From contig CM059625.1 in assembly GCA_030435675.1 (NCBI GenBank), forward strand, positions 8,308,001 to 8,372,000: 64,000 nucleotides of DNA, written 5' to 3'. This DNA is from Steinernema hermaphroditum (taxonomy: Eukaryota > Nematoda > Chromadorea > Rhabditida > Steinernematidae). Shown here one piece after another: positions 38,201 to 52,700 of this stretch. The notes beneath the pieces were generated by a model that was given only the letters and a program-made list of their open reading frames with translations, ran no database searches and was not told where the DNA came from. The position numbers and the translations under genes were made by a program. Each line of letters begins with the position of its first letter. Position 1 is the first letter of the stretch.

Positions 38201-40289
38201 GGACTCGACGCATCGGAGGTAGGGCATCGAGACATATAGACAGATTCCCTGTCTGAAGAGCTGACGCTTCGGACGAAGGGTATCGAGGTTGGGGGCTCGA
38301 CGCATCGGAGGTAGGGCATCGAGACATATAGACAGATTCCTGTCTGAATAGCTGACGCTTCGGACGAAGCGTGTGGAGGTTGGGGACTCGACGCATCGGA
38401 GGTAGGGCATCGGAGGTAGGGCATCGAGACATATAGACAGATTCCCTGTCTGAAGAGCTGACGCTTCGGACGAAGGGTATCGAGGTTGGGGACTCGACGC
38501 ATCGGAGGTAGGGCATCGAGACATATAGACAGATTCCCTGTCTGAATAGCTGACGCTTCGGACGAAGGGTGTCGAGGTTGGGGACTCGACGCTTCGAAGG
38601 TAGGGCATCGAGGTTGGGGACTCGACGCATCGGAGGTAGGGCATCGAGACATATAGACAGATTCCCTGTCTGAAGAGCTGACGCTTCGGACGAAGGGTAT
38701 CGAGGTTGGGGACTCGACGTATCGGAGGTAGTGTGGAGGTTGGCGACTCGAGGCATCGGAGGTAGGGCAACGAGACATATAGACAGATTCCCTGTCTGAA
38801 TAGCTGACGCTTCGGACGAAGCGTGATCGAGGTTGGGGACTCGACGCATCGGAGGTAGGGCATCGAGACATATAGACAGATTCCCTGTCTGAAGAGCTGA
38901 CGCTTCGGACGAAGCGTGTCGAGGTTGGGGACTCGACGCATCGAAGGTAGGGCATCGAGACATATAGACAGATTCCCTGTCTGAAGAGCTGACGCTTCGG
39001 ACGAAGGGTATCGAGGTTGGGGACTCGACGCTTCGGAGGTAGGGCATCGAGACATATAGACAGATTCCCTGTCTGAATAGCTGACGCTTCGGACGAAGGG
39101 CAGTCGAGGTTGGGGACTCGACGCATCGGAGGTAGGGCATCGAGACATATAGACAGATTCCCTGTCTGAATAGCTGACGCTTCGGACGAAGCGTGTCGAG
39201 GTTGGCGACTCGACGCATCGGAGGTAGGGCATCGAGACATATAGACAGATTCCCTGTCTGAAGAGCTGACGCTTCGGACGAAGGGCATCGAGGTTGGGGA
39301 CTCGACGCTTCGAAGGTAGGGCATCGAGGTTGGGGGCTCGACGTATCGGAGGTAGGGCATCGAGACATATAGACAGATTCCCTGTCTGAATAGCTGACGC
39401 TTCGGACGAAGGGTGTCGAGGTTGGGGACTCGACGCATCGGAGGTAGGGCATCGAGACATATAGACAGATTCCCTGTCTGAATAGCTGACGCTTCGGACG
39501 AAGCGTATCGAGGTTGGGGACTCGACGCTTCGAAGGTAGGGCATCGAGGTTGGGGACTCGACGCATCGGAGGTAGGGCATCGAGACATATAGACAGATTC
39601 CCTGTCTGAAGAGCTGACGCTTCGGACGAAGGGTATCGAGGTTGGGGACTCGACGCTTCGAAGGTAGGGCATCGAGGTTGGCGACTCGAGGCATCGGAGG
39701 TAGGGCATCGAGACATATAGACAGATTCCTGTCTGAATAGCTGACGCTTCGGACGAATCGTGTCGAGGTTGGGGACTCGACGCATCGGAGGTAGGGCATC
39801 GAGACATATAGACAGATTCCCTGTCTGAAGAGCTGACGCTTCGGACGAAGGGTATCGAGGTTGGGGACTCGACGCTTCGAAGGTAGGGCATCGAGGTTGG
39901 GGGCTCGACGCATCGGAGGTAGGGCATCGAGACATATAGACAGATTCCCTGTCTGAATAGCTGACGCTTCGGACGAAGCGCGTCGAGGTTGGGGACTCGA
40001 CGCATCGGAGGTAGGGCATCGAGACATATAGACAGATTCCCTGTCTGAATAGCTGACGCTTCGGACGAAGCGTGTCGAGGTTGGGGACTCGACGCTTCGA
40101 AAGTAGGGCATCGAGGTTGGGGACTCGACGTATCGGAGGTAGGGCATCGAGACATATAGACAGACTCCCTGTCTGAATAGCTGACGCTTCGGACGAAGCG
40201 TGTCGAGGTTGGGGACTCGACGCATCGAAGGTAGGGCATCGAGACATATAGACAGATTCCCTGTCTGAATAGCTGACGCTTCGGACGAA
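20260..40289 (+). repeat. Satellite, main array left of the assembly gap
   Basis: Continuous tandem units of 92 or 128 bp (56-bp core plus one or two 36-bp sub-repeats). The core reads ACATATAGACAGATTCCC...TGTCTGAA(T/G)AGCT followed by GACGCTTCGGACGAAG. The sub-repeats read GTTGGGGACTCGACGCTTCG or GTTGGGGGCTCGACGCATCG, each followed by AGGTAGGGCATCGAG or GAGGTAGGGCATCGAG. Core variants GAATAG with AAGCGTGTCGAG and GAAGAG with AAGGGTATCGAG tend to travel together, and 92- plus 128-bp pairs form local 220-bp dimers. The minus strand is nearly stop-free in all frames; this is not taken as coding. No gene, tRNA or transposon is seen apart from a 38-bp insertion at 27791-27828. Confidence 0.95.
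27791..27828. other. 38-bp non-satellite insertion inside the array
   Basis: Between GGGCATCGAG and GGTTGGGGGCTCG the expected junction is interrupted by AT-rich sequence starting TATAAATATTTCC and ending GACAATTTC. It does not resemble satellite, the 62-bp repeat or the Patched locus. Confidence 0.7.
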
Positions 40290-40789
40290 NNNNNNNNNNN
40301 NNNNNNNNNNNNNNNNNNNNNNNNNNNNNNNNNNNNNNNNNNNNNNNNNNNNNNNNNNNNNNNNNNNNNNNNNNNNNNNNNNNNNNNNNNNNNNNNNNNN
40401 NNNNNNNNNNNNNNNNNNNNNNNNNNNNNNNNNNNNNNNNNNNNNNNNNNNNNNNNNNNNNNNNNNNNNNNNNNNNNNNNNNNNNNNNNNNNNNNNNNNN
40501 NNNNNNNNNNNNNNNNNNNNNNNNNNNNNNNNNNNNNNNNNNNNNNNNNNNNNNNNNNNNNNNNNNNNNNNNNNNNNNNNNNNNNNNNNNNNNNNNNNNN
40601 NNNNNNNNNNNNNNNNNNNNNNNNNNNNNNNNNNNNNNNNNNNNNNNNNNNNNNNNNNNNNNNNNNNNNNNNNNNNNNNNNNNNNNNNNNNNNNNNNNNN
40701 NNNNNNNNNNNNNNNNNNNNNNNNNNNNNNNNNNNNNNNNNNNNNNNNNNNNNNNNNNNNNNNNNNNNNNNNNNNNNNNNNNNNNNNNN
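40290..40789. other. Assembly gap of exactly 500 N
   Basis: Five hundred undetermined bases with satellite units on both sides in the same orientation. The round length suggests a placeholder; the true missing length is unknown. Confidence 0.99.
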
Positions 40790-43700
40790 CGCATCGGAGG
40801 TAGGGCATCGAGACATATAGACAGATTCCCTGTCTGAAGAGCTGACGCTTCGGACGAAGCGTGTCGAGGTTGGGGACTCGACGCATCGGAGGTAGGGCAT
40901 CGAGACATATAGACAGATTCCCTGTCTGAAGAGCTGACGCTTCGGACGAAGGGTATCGAGGTTGGGGACTCGACGCTTCGGAGGTAGGGCATCGAGACAT
41001 ATAGACAGAGTCCCTGTCTGAAGAGCTGACGCTTCGGACGAAGGGCTGACCTTCGAGGTTGGGGACTCGACGCTTCGGAGGTAGGGCATCGAGACATATA
41101 GACAGATTCCCTGTCTGAAGAGCTGACGCTTCGGACGAAGGGCATCGAGGTTGGGGACTCGACGCTTCGGAGGTAGGGCATCGAGACATATAGACAGATT
41201 CCCTGTCTGAAGAGCTGACGCTTCGGACGAAGGGTATCGAGGTTGGGGACTCGACGCTTCGAAGGTAGGGCATCGAGACATATAGACAGATTCCCCGTCT
41301 GAATAGCTGACGCTTCGGACGAAGGGCATCGAGGTTGGGGACTCGACGCATCGGAGGTAGGGCATCGAGACATATAGACAGATTCCCTGTCTGAAGAGCT
41401 GACGCTTCGGACGAAGCGTGTCGAGGTTGGGGACTCGACGCATCGGAGGTAGGGCATCGAGACATATAGACAGATTCCCTGTCTGAAGAGCTGACGCTTC
41501 GGACGAAGGGTATCGAGGTTGGGGACTCGACGCTTCGAAGGAGGGCATCGAGGTTGGGGACTCGACGCATCGGAGGTAGGGCATCGAGACATATAGACAG
41601 ATTCCCTGTCTGAATAGCTGACGCTTCGGACGAAGGGTATCGAGGTTGGGGACTCGACGTATCGGAGGTAGGGCATCGAGACATATAGACAGATTCCCTG
41701 TCTGAAGAGCTGACGCTTCGGACGAAGGGTTCGAGGTTGGGGACTCGACGCTTCGAAGGTAGGGCATCGAGGTTGGGGGCTCGACGCATCGGAGGTAGGG
41801 CATCGAGACATATAGACAGATTCCCTGTCTGAATAGCTGACGCTTCGGACGAAGGGCATCGAGGTTGGGGACTCGACGCATCGGAGGTAGGGCATCGAGA
41901 CATATAGACAGATTCCCTGTCTGAAGAGCTGACGCTTCGGACGAAGGGTATCGAGGTTGGGGGCTCGACGCTTCGGAGGTAGGGCATCGAGACATATAGA
42001 CAGATTCCCTGTCTGAATAGCTGACGCTTCGGACGAAGTTCAGGGTGGGGACTCGACGCTTCGAAGGTAGGGCATCGAGGTTGGGGACTCGACGCATCGG
42101 AGGTAGGGCATCGAGACATATAGACAGATTCCCTGTCTGAATAGCTGACGCTTCGGACGAAGCGTGTCGAGGTTGGGGGCTCGACGCATCGGAGGTAGGG
42201 CATCGAGACATATAGACAGATTCCGTGTCTGAAGAGCTGACGCTTCGGACGAAGGGTATCGAGGTTGGGGACTCGACGCTTCGGAGGTAGGGCATCGAGA
42301 CATATAGACAGATTCCCTGTCTGAAGAGCTGACGCTTCGGACGAAGGGCATCGAGGTTGGGGACTCGACGCATCGGAGGTAGGGCATCGAGACATATAGA
42401 CAGATTCCCTGTCTGAAGAGCTGACGCTTCGGACGAAGGGGTGGCTCGAAGGGGCCGGGTTGGGGACTCGACGCATCGGAGGTAGGGCATCGAGACATAT
42501 AGACAGATTCCCTGTCTGAAGAGCTGACGCTTCGGACGAAGGGCATCGAGGTCGATGGGGACTCGACGCATCGGAGGTAGGGCATCGAGACATATAGACA
42601 GATTCCCTGTCTGAAGAGCTGACGCTTCGGACGAAGGGTATCGAGGTTGGGGACTCGACGCTTCGGAGGTAGGGCATCGAGACATATAGACAGATTCCCT
42701 GTCTGAAGAGCTGACGCTTCGGACGAAGGGTATCGAGGTTGGGGACTCGACGCTTCGGAGGTAGGGCATCGAGACATATAGACAGATTCCCTGTCTGAAG
42801 AGCTGACGCTTCGGACGAAGGGCCAGTCGAGGTCTGGGCGACCTCGACGCTTCGGAGGTAGGGCATCGAGACATATACAGTTCCCCGTCTACTGCGCTTC
42901 CGAAGGGCATCGAGGTTGGGGACTCGACGCATCGGAGGTAGGGCATCGAGACATATAGACAGATTCCCTGTCTGAATAGCTGACGCTTCGGACGAAGCGT
43001 GTCGAGGTTGGCGACTCGAAGGTAGGGCACGAGGTTGGGGACTCGACGCATCGGAGGTAGGGCATCGAGACATATAGACAGATTCCCTGTCTGAAGAGCT
43101 GACGCTTCGGACGAAGCGTGTCGAGGTTGGGGACTCGACGCATCGGAGGTAGGGCATCGAGACATATAGACAGATTCCCTGTCTGAAGAGCTGACGCTTC
43201 GGACGAATCGTGTCGAGGTTGGGGACTCGACGCTTCGAAGGTAGGGCATCGAGACATATAGACAGATTCCCTGTCTGAAGAGCTGACGCTTCGGACGAAG
43301 GGCATCGAGGTTGGGGACTCGACGCATCGGAGGTAGGGCATCGAGACATATAGACAGATTCCCTGTCTGAAGAGCTGACGCTTCGGACGAAGGGTATCGA
43401 GGTTGGGGACTCGACGCATCGGAGGTAGGGCATCGAGACATATAGACAGATTCCCTGTCTGAAGAGCTGACGCTTCGGACGAAGCGTATCGAGGTTGGCG
43501 ACTCGACGCATCGGAGGTAGGGCATCGAGACATATAGACAGATTCCCTGTCTGAAGAGCTGACGCTTCGGACGAAGGGTATCGAGGTTGGGGACTCGACG
43601 CTTCGAAGGTAGGGCATCGAGACATATAGACAGATTCCCTGTCTGAAGAGCTGACGCTTCGGACGAAGGGTATCGAGGTTGGGGACTCGACGCATCGGAG

Positions 43701-46700
43701 GTAGGGCATCGAGACATATAGACAGATTCCCTGTCTGAATAGCTGACGCTTCGACGAAGGGTGTCGAGGTTGGGGACTCGACGCTTCGAAGGTAGGGCAT
43801 CGAGGTTGGGGACTCGACGCATCGGAGGTAGGGCATCGAGACATATAGACAGATTCCCTGTCTGAAGAGCTGACGCTTCGGACGAAGGGTATCGAGGTTG
43901 GGGACTCGAGGCATCGGAGGTAGGGCATCGAGACATATAGACAGATTCCCTGTCTGAAGAGCTGACGCTTCGGACGAAGGGTATCGAGGTTGGGGACTCG
44001 ACGCATCGAAGGTAGGGCATCGAGACATATAGAAAGATTCCCTGTCTGAAGAGCTGACGCTTCGGACGAAGGGTATCGAGGTTGGGGACTCGACGCTTCG
44101 GAGGTAGGGCATCGAGACATATAGACAGATTCCCTGTCTGAAGAGCTGACGCTTCGGACGAAGCGTGTCGAGGTTGGCGACTCGAGGCATCGGAGGTAGG
44201 GCATCGAGACATATAGACAGATTCCCTGTCTGAAGAGCTGACGCTTCGGACGAAGGGTATCGAGGTTGGGGACTCGACGCTTCGAAGGTAGGGCATCGAG
44301 GTTGGGGACTCGACGCATCGGAGGTAGGGCATCGAGACATATAGACAGATTCCCTGTCTGAAGAGCTGACGCTTCGGACGAAGGGTATCGAGGTTGGGGA
44401 CTCGACGCTTCGAAGGTAGGGCATCGAGACTCGACGCATCGGAGGTAGGGCATCGAGACATATAGACAGATTCCCTGTCTGAAGAGCTGACGCTTCGGAC
44501 GAAGGGTATCGAGGTTGGGGACTCGACGCATCGGAGGTAGGGCATCGAGACATATAGACAGATTCCCTGTCTGAAGAGCTGACGCTTCGGACGAAGGGTA
44601 TCGAGGTTGGGGACTCGACGCATCGGAGGTAGGGCATCGAGACATATAGACAGATTCCCTGTCTGAAGAGCTGACGCTTCGGACGAAGGGTATCGAGGTT
44701 GGGGACTCGACGCTTCGAAGGTAGGGCATCGAGGTTGGGGGCTCGACGCATCGGAGGAAGGGCATCGAGACATATAGACAGATTCCCTGTCTGAAGAGCT
44801 GACGCTTCGGACGAAGGGTATCGAGGTTGGGGACTCGACGTATCGGAGGTAGGGCATCGAGACATATAGACAGATTCCCTGTCTGAAGAGCTGACGCAGG
44901 AAGAGCTGACGCTTCGACGAAGGGCATCGAGGTTGGGGACTCGACGCATCGGAGGTAGGGCATCGAGACATATAGACAGATTCCCTGTCTGAAGAGCTGA
45001 CGCTTCGGACGAAGGGTATCGAGGTTGGGGACTCGACGTATCGGAGGTAGGGCATCGAGACATATAGACAGATTCCCTGTCTGAAGAGCTGACGCTTCGG
45101 ACGAAGGGTATCGAGGTGGGAGACGCCAAGTAGGGCATCGAGGTTGGGGACTCGACGCATCGGAGGTAGGGCATCGAGACATATAGACAGATTCCCTGTC
45201 TGAAGAGCTGACGCTTCGGACGAAGGGTATCGAGGTTGGGGACTCGACGCTTCGGAGGTAGGGCATCGAGACATATAGACAGATTCCCTGTCTGAAGAGC
45301 TGACGCTTCGGACGAAGGGTATCGAGGTTGGGGACTCGACGCATCGGAGGTAGGGCATCGAGACATATAGACAGATTCCCTGTCTGAAGAGCTGACGCTT
45401 CGGACGAAGGGTATCGAGGTTGGGGACTCGACGCTTCGAAGGTAGGGCATCGAGGTTGGGGACTCGACGCATCGGAGGTAGGGCATCGAGACATATAGAC
45501 AGACTCCCTGTCTGAATAGCTGACGCTTCGGACGAAGCGTGTCGAGGTTGGGGGCTCGACGCATCGGAGGTAGGGCATCGAGACATATAGACAGATTCCC
45601 TGTCTGAAGAGCTGACGCTTCGGACGAAGGGTATCGAGGTTGGGGACTCGACGCTTCGGAGGTAGGGCATCGAGACATATAGACAGATTCCCTGTCTGAA
45701 GAGCTGACGCTTCGGACGAAGGGTATCGAGGTTGGGGACTCGACGTATCGGAGGTAGGGCATCGAGACATATAGACAGATTCCCTGTCTGAAGAGCTGAC
45801 GCTTCGGACGAAGCGTGTCGAGGTTGGGGACTCGACGCTTCGAAGGTAGGGCATCGAGGTTGGGGACTCGACGCATCGGAGGTAGGGCATCGAGACATAT
45901 AGACAGATTCCCTGTCTGAAGAGCTGACGCTTCGGACGAAGGGTATCGAGGTTGGGGACTCGACGCTTCGAAGGTAGGGCATCGAGACATATAGACAGAT
46001 TCCCTGTCTGAAGAGCTGACGCTTCGGACGAAGGGCATCGAGACATATAGACAGACTCGACGCTCTGAAGGCAGGGCATCGAGACATATAGACAGATTCC
46101 CTGTCTGAAGAGCTGACGCTTCGGACGAAGCGTATCGAGGTTGGGGGCTCGACGCATCGGAGGCAGGGCATCGAGACATATAGACAGATTCCCTGTCTGA
46201 AGAGCTGACGCTTCGGACGAAGGGTATCGAGGTTGGGGACTCGACGCTTCGAAGGTAGGGCATCGAGGTTGGGGACTCGACGCATCGGAGGTAGGGCATC
46301 GAGACATATAGACAGATTCCCTGTCTGAATAGCTGACGCTTCGGACGAAGCGTGTCGAGGTTGGGGACTCGACGCATCGGAGGTAGGGCATCGAGACATA
46401 TAGACAGATTCCCTGTCTGAAGAGCTGACGCTTCGGACGAAGGGTATCGAGGTTGGGGACTCGACGCATCGGAGGTAGGGCATCGAGACATATAGACAGA
46501 TTCCCTGTCTGAAGAGCTGACGCTTCGGACGAAGGGTGTCGAGGTTGGGGACTCGACGCCGAAGAGCATCGAGGTTGGGGACTCGACGCATCGGAGGTAG
46601 GGCATCGAGACATATAGACAGATTCCCTGTCTGAAGAGCTGACGCTTCGGACGAAGGGTATCGAGGTTGGGGACTCGACGTATCGGAGGTAGTGTGGAGG

Positions 46701-49700
46701 TTGGGGACTCGACGTATCGGAGGTAGGGCATCGAGACATATAGACAGATTCCCTGTCTGAAGAGCTGACGCTTCGGACGAAGGGTATCGAGGTTGGGGAC
46801 TCGACGCTTCGAAGGTAGGGCATCGAGACATATAGACAGATTCCCTGTCTGAAGAGCTGACGCTTCGGACGAAGGGTATCGAGGTTGGGGACTCGACGCA
46901 TCGGAGGTAGGGCATCGAGACATATAGACAGATTCCCTGTCTGAATAGCTGACGCTTCGGACGAAGGGTGTCGAGGTTGGGGACTCGACGCATCGGAGGT
47001 AGGGCATCGAGACATATAGACAGATTCCCTGTCTGAAGAGCTGACGCTTCGGACGAAGGGTATCGAGGTTGGGGACTCGACGCTTCGAAGGTAGGGCATC
47101 GAGGGGGGCGGGACGAGCATCGGAGGTAGGGCATCGAGACATATAGACAGATTCCCTGTCTGAATAGCTGACGCTTCGGACGAAGGGTATCGAGGTTGGG
47201 GACTCGACGCATCGGAGGAAGGGCATCGAGACATATAGACAGATTCCCTGTCTGAAGAGCTGACGCTTCGGACGAAGGGTATCGAGGTTGGGGACTCGAC
47301 GCTTCGAAGGTAGGGCATCGAGACATATAGACAGATTCCCTGTCTGAATAGCTGACGCTTCGGACGAAGGGTATCGAGGTTGGGGACTCGACGTATCGGA
47401 GGTAGGGCATCGAGACATATAGACAGATTCCCTGTCTGAAGAGCTGACGCTTCGGACGAAGGGTATCGAGGTTGGGGACTCGACGCTTCGAAAGTAGGGC
47501 ATCGAGGTGGGGGCTCGACGCATCGGAGGTAGGGCATCGAGACATATAGACAGATTCCCTGTCTGAAGAGCTGACGCTTCGGACGAAGGGTATCGAGGTT
47601 GGGGACTCGACGGCTCGACGCATCGGAGGTAGGGCATCGAGACATATAGACAGATTCCCTGTCTGAAGAGCTGACGCTTCGGACGAAGGGTATCGAGGTT
47701 GGGGACTCGACGCTCGACGCATCGGAGGTAGGGCATCGAGACATATAGACAGATTCCCTGTCTGAAGAGCTGACGCTTCGGACGAAGGGTATCGAGGTTG
47801 GGGACTCGACGCTTCGAAAGTAGGGCATCGAGGTTGGGGACTCGACGCATCGGAGGTAGGGCATCGAGACATATAGACAGATTCCCTGTCTGAAGAGCTG
47901 ACGCTTCGGACGAAGGGTATCGAGGTTGGGGACTCGACGCATCGGAGGTAGGGCATCGAGACATATAGACAGATTCCCTGTCTGAAGAGCTGACGCTTCG
48001 GACGAAGGGTATCGAGGTTGGGGACTCGACGCTTCGAAGGTAGGGCATCGAGACATATAGACAGATTCCCTGTCTGAAGAGCTGACGCTTCGGACGAAGG
48101 GTGTCGAGGTTGGGGACTCGACGCTTCGGAGGTAGGGCATCGAGACATATAGACAGATTCCCTGTCTGAAGAGCTGACGCTTCGGACGAAGGGTGTCGAG
48201 GTTGGGGACTCGACGCATCGGAGGTAGGGCATCGAGACATATAGACAGATTCCCTGTCTGAAGAGCTGACGCTTCGGACGAAGGGTGTCGAGGTTGGGGA
48301 CTCGACGCATCGGAGGTAGGGCATCGAGACATATAGACAGATTCCCTGTCTGAAGAGCTGACGCTTCGGACGAAGGGTATCGAGGTTGGGGACTCGACGC
48401 ATCGGAGGTAGGGCATCGAGACATATAGACAGATTCCCTGTCTGAAGAGCTGACGCTTCGGACGAAGGGTATCGAGGTTGGGGACTCGACGCTTCGAAGG
48501 TAGGGCATCGAGACATATAGACAGATTCCCTGTCTGAAGAGCTGACGCTTCGGACGAAGGGGGGGGGGGGCGGTGGGGGGGCATCGAGACATATAGACAG
48601 ATTCCCTGTCTGAAGAGCTGACGCTTCGGACGAAGGGCATCGAGGTTGGGGACTCGACGCTTCGGAGGTAGGGCATCGAGACATATAGACAGATTCCCTG
48701 TCTGAAGAGCTGACGCTTCGGACGAAGGGTATCGAGGTTGGGGACTCGACGCATCGGAGGTAGGGCATCGAGACATATAGACAGATTCCCTGTCTGAAGA
48801 GCTGACGCTTCGGACGAAGGGTATCGAGGTTGGGGACTCGACGCTTCGAAGTTAGGATTAGGTTGGGGGCGGCATCGGAGGTAGGGCATCGAGACATATA
48901 GACAGATTCCCTGTCTGAAGAGCTGACGCTTCGGACGAAGGGTATCGAGGTTGGGGACTCGACGCTTCGGAGGTAGGGCATCGAGACATATAGACAGATT
49001 CCCTGTCTGAAGAGCTGACGCTTCGGACGAAGGGTATCGAGGTTGGGGACTCGACGCTTCGAAAGTAGGGCATCGAGACATATAGACAGATTCCGTGTCT
49101 GAAGAGCTGACGCTTCGGACGAAGGGTATCGAGGTTGGGGACTCGACGTATCGGAGGTAGGGCATCGAGACATATAGACAGATTCCCTGTCTGAAGAGCT
49201 GACGCTTCGGACGAAGGGTATCGAGGTTGGGGACTCGACGCATCGGAGGTAGGGCATCGAGACATATAGACAGATTCCCTGTCTGAAGAGCTGACGCTTC
49301 GGACGAAGGGTGGATCGAGGTTGGGGACTCGACGCTTCGTAAGTAGGGCATCGAGGTTGGGGACTCGACGCTTCGGAGGTAGGGCATCGAGACATATAGA
49401 CAGATTCCCTGTCTGAAGAGCTGACGCTTCGGACGAAGGGTATCGAGGTTGGGGACTCGACGCTTCGAAGGTAGGGCATCGAGACATAAGACAGTTCCCT
49501 GTCTGAAGGCGACTTTTCGACGCATCGGAGGTAGGGCATCGAGACATATAGACAGATTCCCTGTCTGAAGAGCTGACGCTTCGGACGAAGGGTATCGAGG
49601 TTGGGGACTCGACGTATCGGAGGTAGGGCATCGAGACATATAGACAGATTCCCTGTCTGAAGAGCTGACGCTTCGGACGAAGCGTGTCGAGGTTGGGGGT

Positions 49701-52700
49701 CGACGCTTCGAAGGAGGGCATGGAGGTTGGGGGCTCGACGCATCGGAGGTAGGGCATCGAGACATATAGACAGATTCCCTGTCTGAATAGCTGACGCTTC
49801 GGACGAAGGGCATCGAGGTTGGGGACTCGACGCTTCGAACGTAGGGCATCGAGGTTGGGGGCTCGACGCATCGGAGGTAGGGCATCGAGACATATAGACA
49901 GATTCCCTGTCTGAAGAGCTGACGCTTCGGACGAAGGGTATCGAGGTTGGGGACTCGACGCTTCGAAGGTAGGGCATCGAGCATATAGACAGATTCCCTG
50001 TTGGAGAGCTCGACGCTTCGGACGAAGCGTGTCGAGGTTGGGGACTCGACGTATCGGAGGTAGGGCATCGAGACATATAGACAGATTCCCTGTCTGAATA
50101 GCTGACGCTTCGGACGAAGGGTATCGAGGTTGGGGACTCGACGCTGAGCTCGGAGGTAGGGCATCGAGACATATAGACAGATTCCCTGTCTGAAGAGCTG
50201 ACGCTTCGGACGAAGGGTATCGAGGTTGGGGACTCGACGCTTCGAAGGTAGGGCATGGAGGTTGGCGACTCGAGGCATCGGAGGTAGGGCAACGAGACAT
50301 ATAGACAGATTCCCTGTCTGAATAGCTGACGCTTCGGACGAAGGTGTCGAGGTTGGGGACTCGACGTATCGGAGGTAGGGCATCGAGACATATAGACAGA
50401 TTCCCTGTCTGAAGAGCTGACGCTTCGGACGAAGGGTATCGAGGTTGGGGACTCGACGCTTCGAAGGTAGGGCATCGAGGTTGGGGGCTCGACGCATCGG
50501 AGGTAGGGCATCGAGACATATAGACAGATTCCCTGTCTGAAGAGCTGACGCTTCGGACGAAGGGTATCGAGGTTGGGGACTCGACGTATCGGAGGTAGGG
50601 CATCGAGACATATAGACAGATTCCCTGTCTGAAGAGCTGACGCTTCGGACGAAGGGTATCGAGGTTGGGGACTCGACGCTTCGAAGGTAGGGCATCGAGG
50701 TTGGGGACTCGACGCATCGGAGGTAGGGCATCGAGACATATAGACAGATTCCCTGTCTGAAGAGCTGACGCTTCGGACGAAGGGTGTCGAGGTTGGGGAC
50801 TCGACGCATCGGAGGTAGGGCATCGAGACATATAGACAGATTCCCTGTCTGAAGAGCTGACGCTTCGGACGAAGGGTGTCGAGGTTGGGGACTCGACGCA
50901 TCGGAGGTAGGGCATCGAGACATATAGACAGATTCCCTGTCTGAAGAGCTGACGCTTCGGACGAAGGGTATCGAGGTTGGGGACTCGACGCTTCGGAGGT
51001 AGGGCATCGAGACATATAGACAGATTCCCTGTCTGAAGAGCTGACGCTTCGGACGAAGGGTATCGAGGTTGGGGACTCGACGCATCGGAGGTAGGGCATC
51101 GAGACATATAGACAGATTCCCTGTCTGAAGAGCTGACGCTTCGGACGAAGCGTATCGAGGTTGGGGACTCGACGCTTCGAAGGTAGGGCATCGAGGTTGG
51201 GGACTCGACGCATCGGAGGTAGGGCATCGAGACATATAGACAGATTCCCTGTCTGAATAGCTGACGCTTCGGACGAAGGGTGTCGAGAGGTTGGGGACTC
51301 GACGCATCGAAGGTAGGGCATCGAGACATATAGACAGATTCCCTGTCTGAAGAGCTGACGCTTCGGACGAAGGGTATCGAGGTTGGGGACTCGACGCTTC
51401 GGAGGTAGGGCATCGAGACATATAGACAGATTCCCTGTCTGAAGAGCTGACGCTTCGGACGAAGGGTATCGAGGTTGGGGACTCGACGCTTCGAAGGTAG
51501 GGCATCGAGGTTGGGGGCTCGACGCATCGGAGGTAGGGCATCGAGACATATAGACAGATTCCCTGTCTGAATAGCTGACGCTTCGGACGAAGCGTGTCGA
51601 GGTTGGGGACTCGACGCATCGGAGGTAGGGCATCGAGACATATAGACAGATTCCCTGTCTGAATAGCTGACGCTTCGGACGAAGCGTGTCGAGGTTGGGG
51701 ACTCGACGCTTCGGAGGTAGGGCATCGAGACATATAGACAGATTCCCTGTCTGAAGAGCTGACGCTTCGGACGAAGGGTGTCGAGGTTGGGGACTCGACG
51801 CATCGGAGGTAGGGCATCGAGACATATAGACAGATTCCCTGTCTGAAGAGCTGACGCTTCGGACGAAGGGTGTCGAGGTTGGGGACTCGACGCATCGGAG
51901 GTAGGGCATCGAGACATATAGACAGATTCCCTGTCTGAAGAGCTGACGCTTCGGACGAAGGGTATCGAGGTTGGGGACTCGACGCTTCGAAGGTAGGGCA
52001 TCGAGGGGGGGCTAGGGGCTCGACGCATCGGAGGTAGGGCATCGAGACATATAGACAGATTCCCTGTCTGAAGAGCTGACGCTTCGGACGAAGCGTGTCG
52101 AGGTTGGGGACTCGACGCTTCGGAGGTAGGGCATCGAGACATATAGACAGATTCCCTGTCTGAAGAGCTGACGCTTCGGACGAAGGGTATCGAGGTTGGG
52201 GACTCGACGCATCGAGAGGTAGGGCATCGAGACATATAGACAGATTCCCTGTGCTGAAGAGCTGACGCTTCGGACGAAGCGTGTCGAGGTTGGGGACTCG
52301 ACGCATCGGAGGTAGGGCATCGAGACATATAGACAGATTCCCTGTCTGAAGAGCTGACGCTTCGGACGAAGCGTGTCGAGGTTGGCGAAGACATCGAGGG
52401 GGGCTCGACGCATCGGAGGTAGGGCATCGAGACATATAGACAGATTCCCTGTCTGAAGAGCTGACGCTTCGGACGAAGGGTATCGAGGTTGGGGACTCGA
52501 CGCTTCGAAGGTAGGGCATCGAGACATATGGACAGATTCCCTGTCTGAAGAGCTGACGCTTCGGACGAAGGGCATCGAGGTTGGGGACTCGACGCTTCGG
52601 AGGTAGGGCATCGAGACATATAGACAGATTCCCTGTCTGAAGAGCTGACGCTTCGGACGAAGCGTATCGAGGTTGGGGACTCGACGTATCGGAGGTAGGG

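Noticed and set aside
20139..48776. A 9,545-codon minus-strand open frame, plus several others of 500-8,000 codons in other phases
   Set aside because: All arise from the satellite, which lacks stops in every minus-strand phase. The frames overlap, change phase each unit, run through the N gap and show no initiation context, splice structure or known domain. Reported as a sequence property, not as genes.
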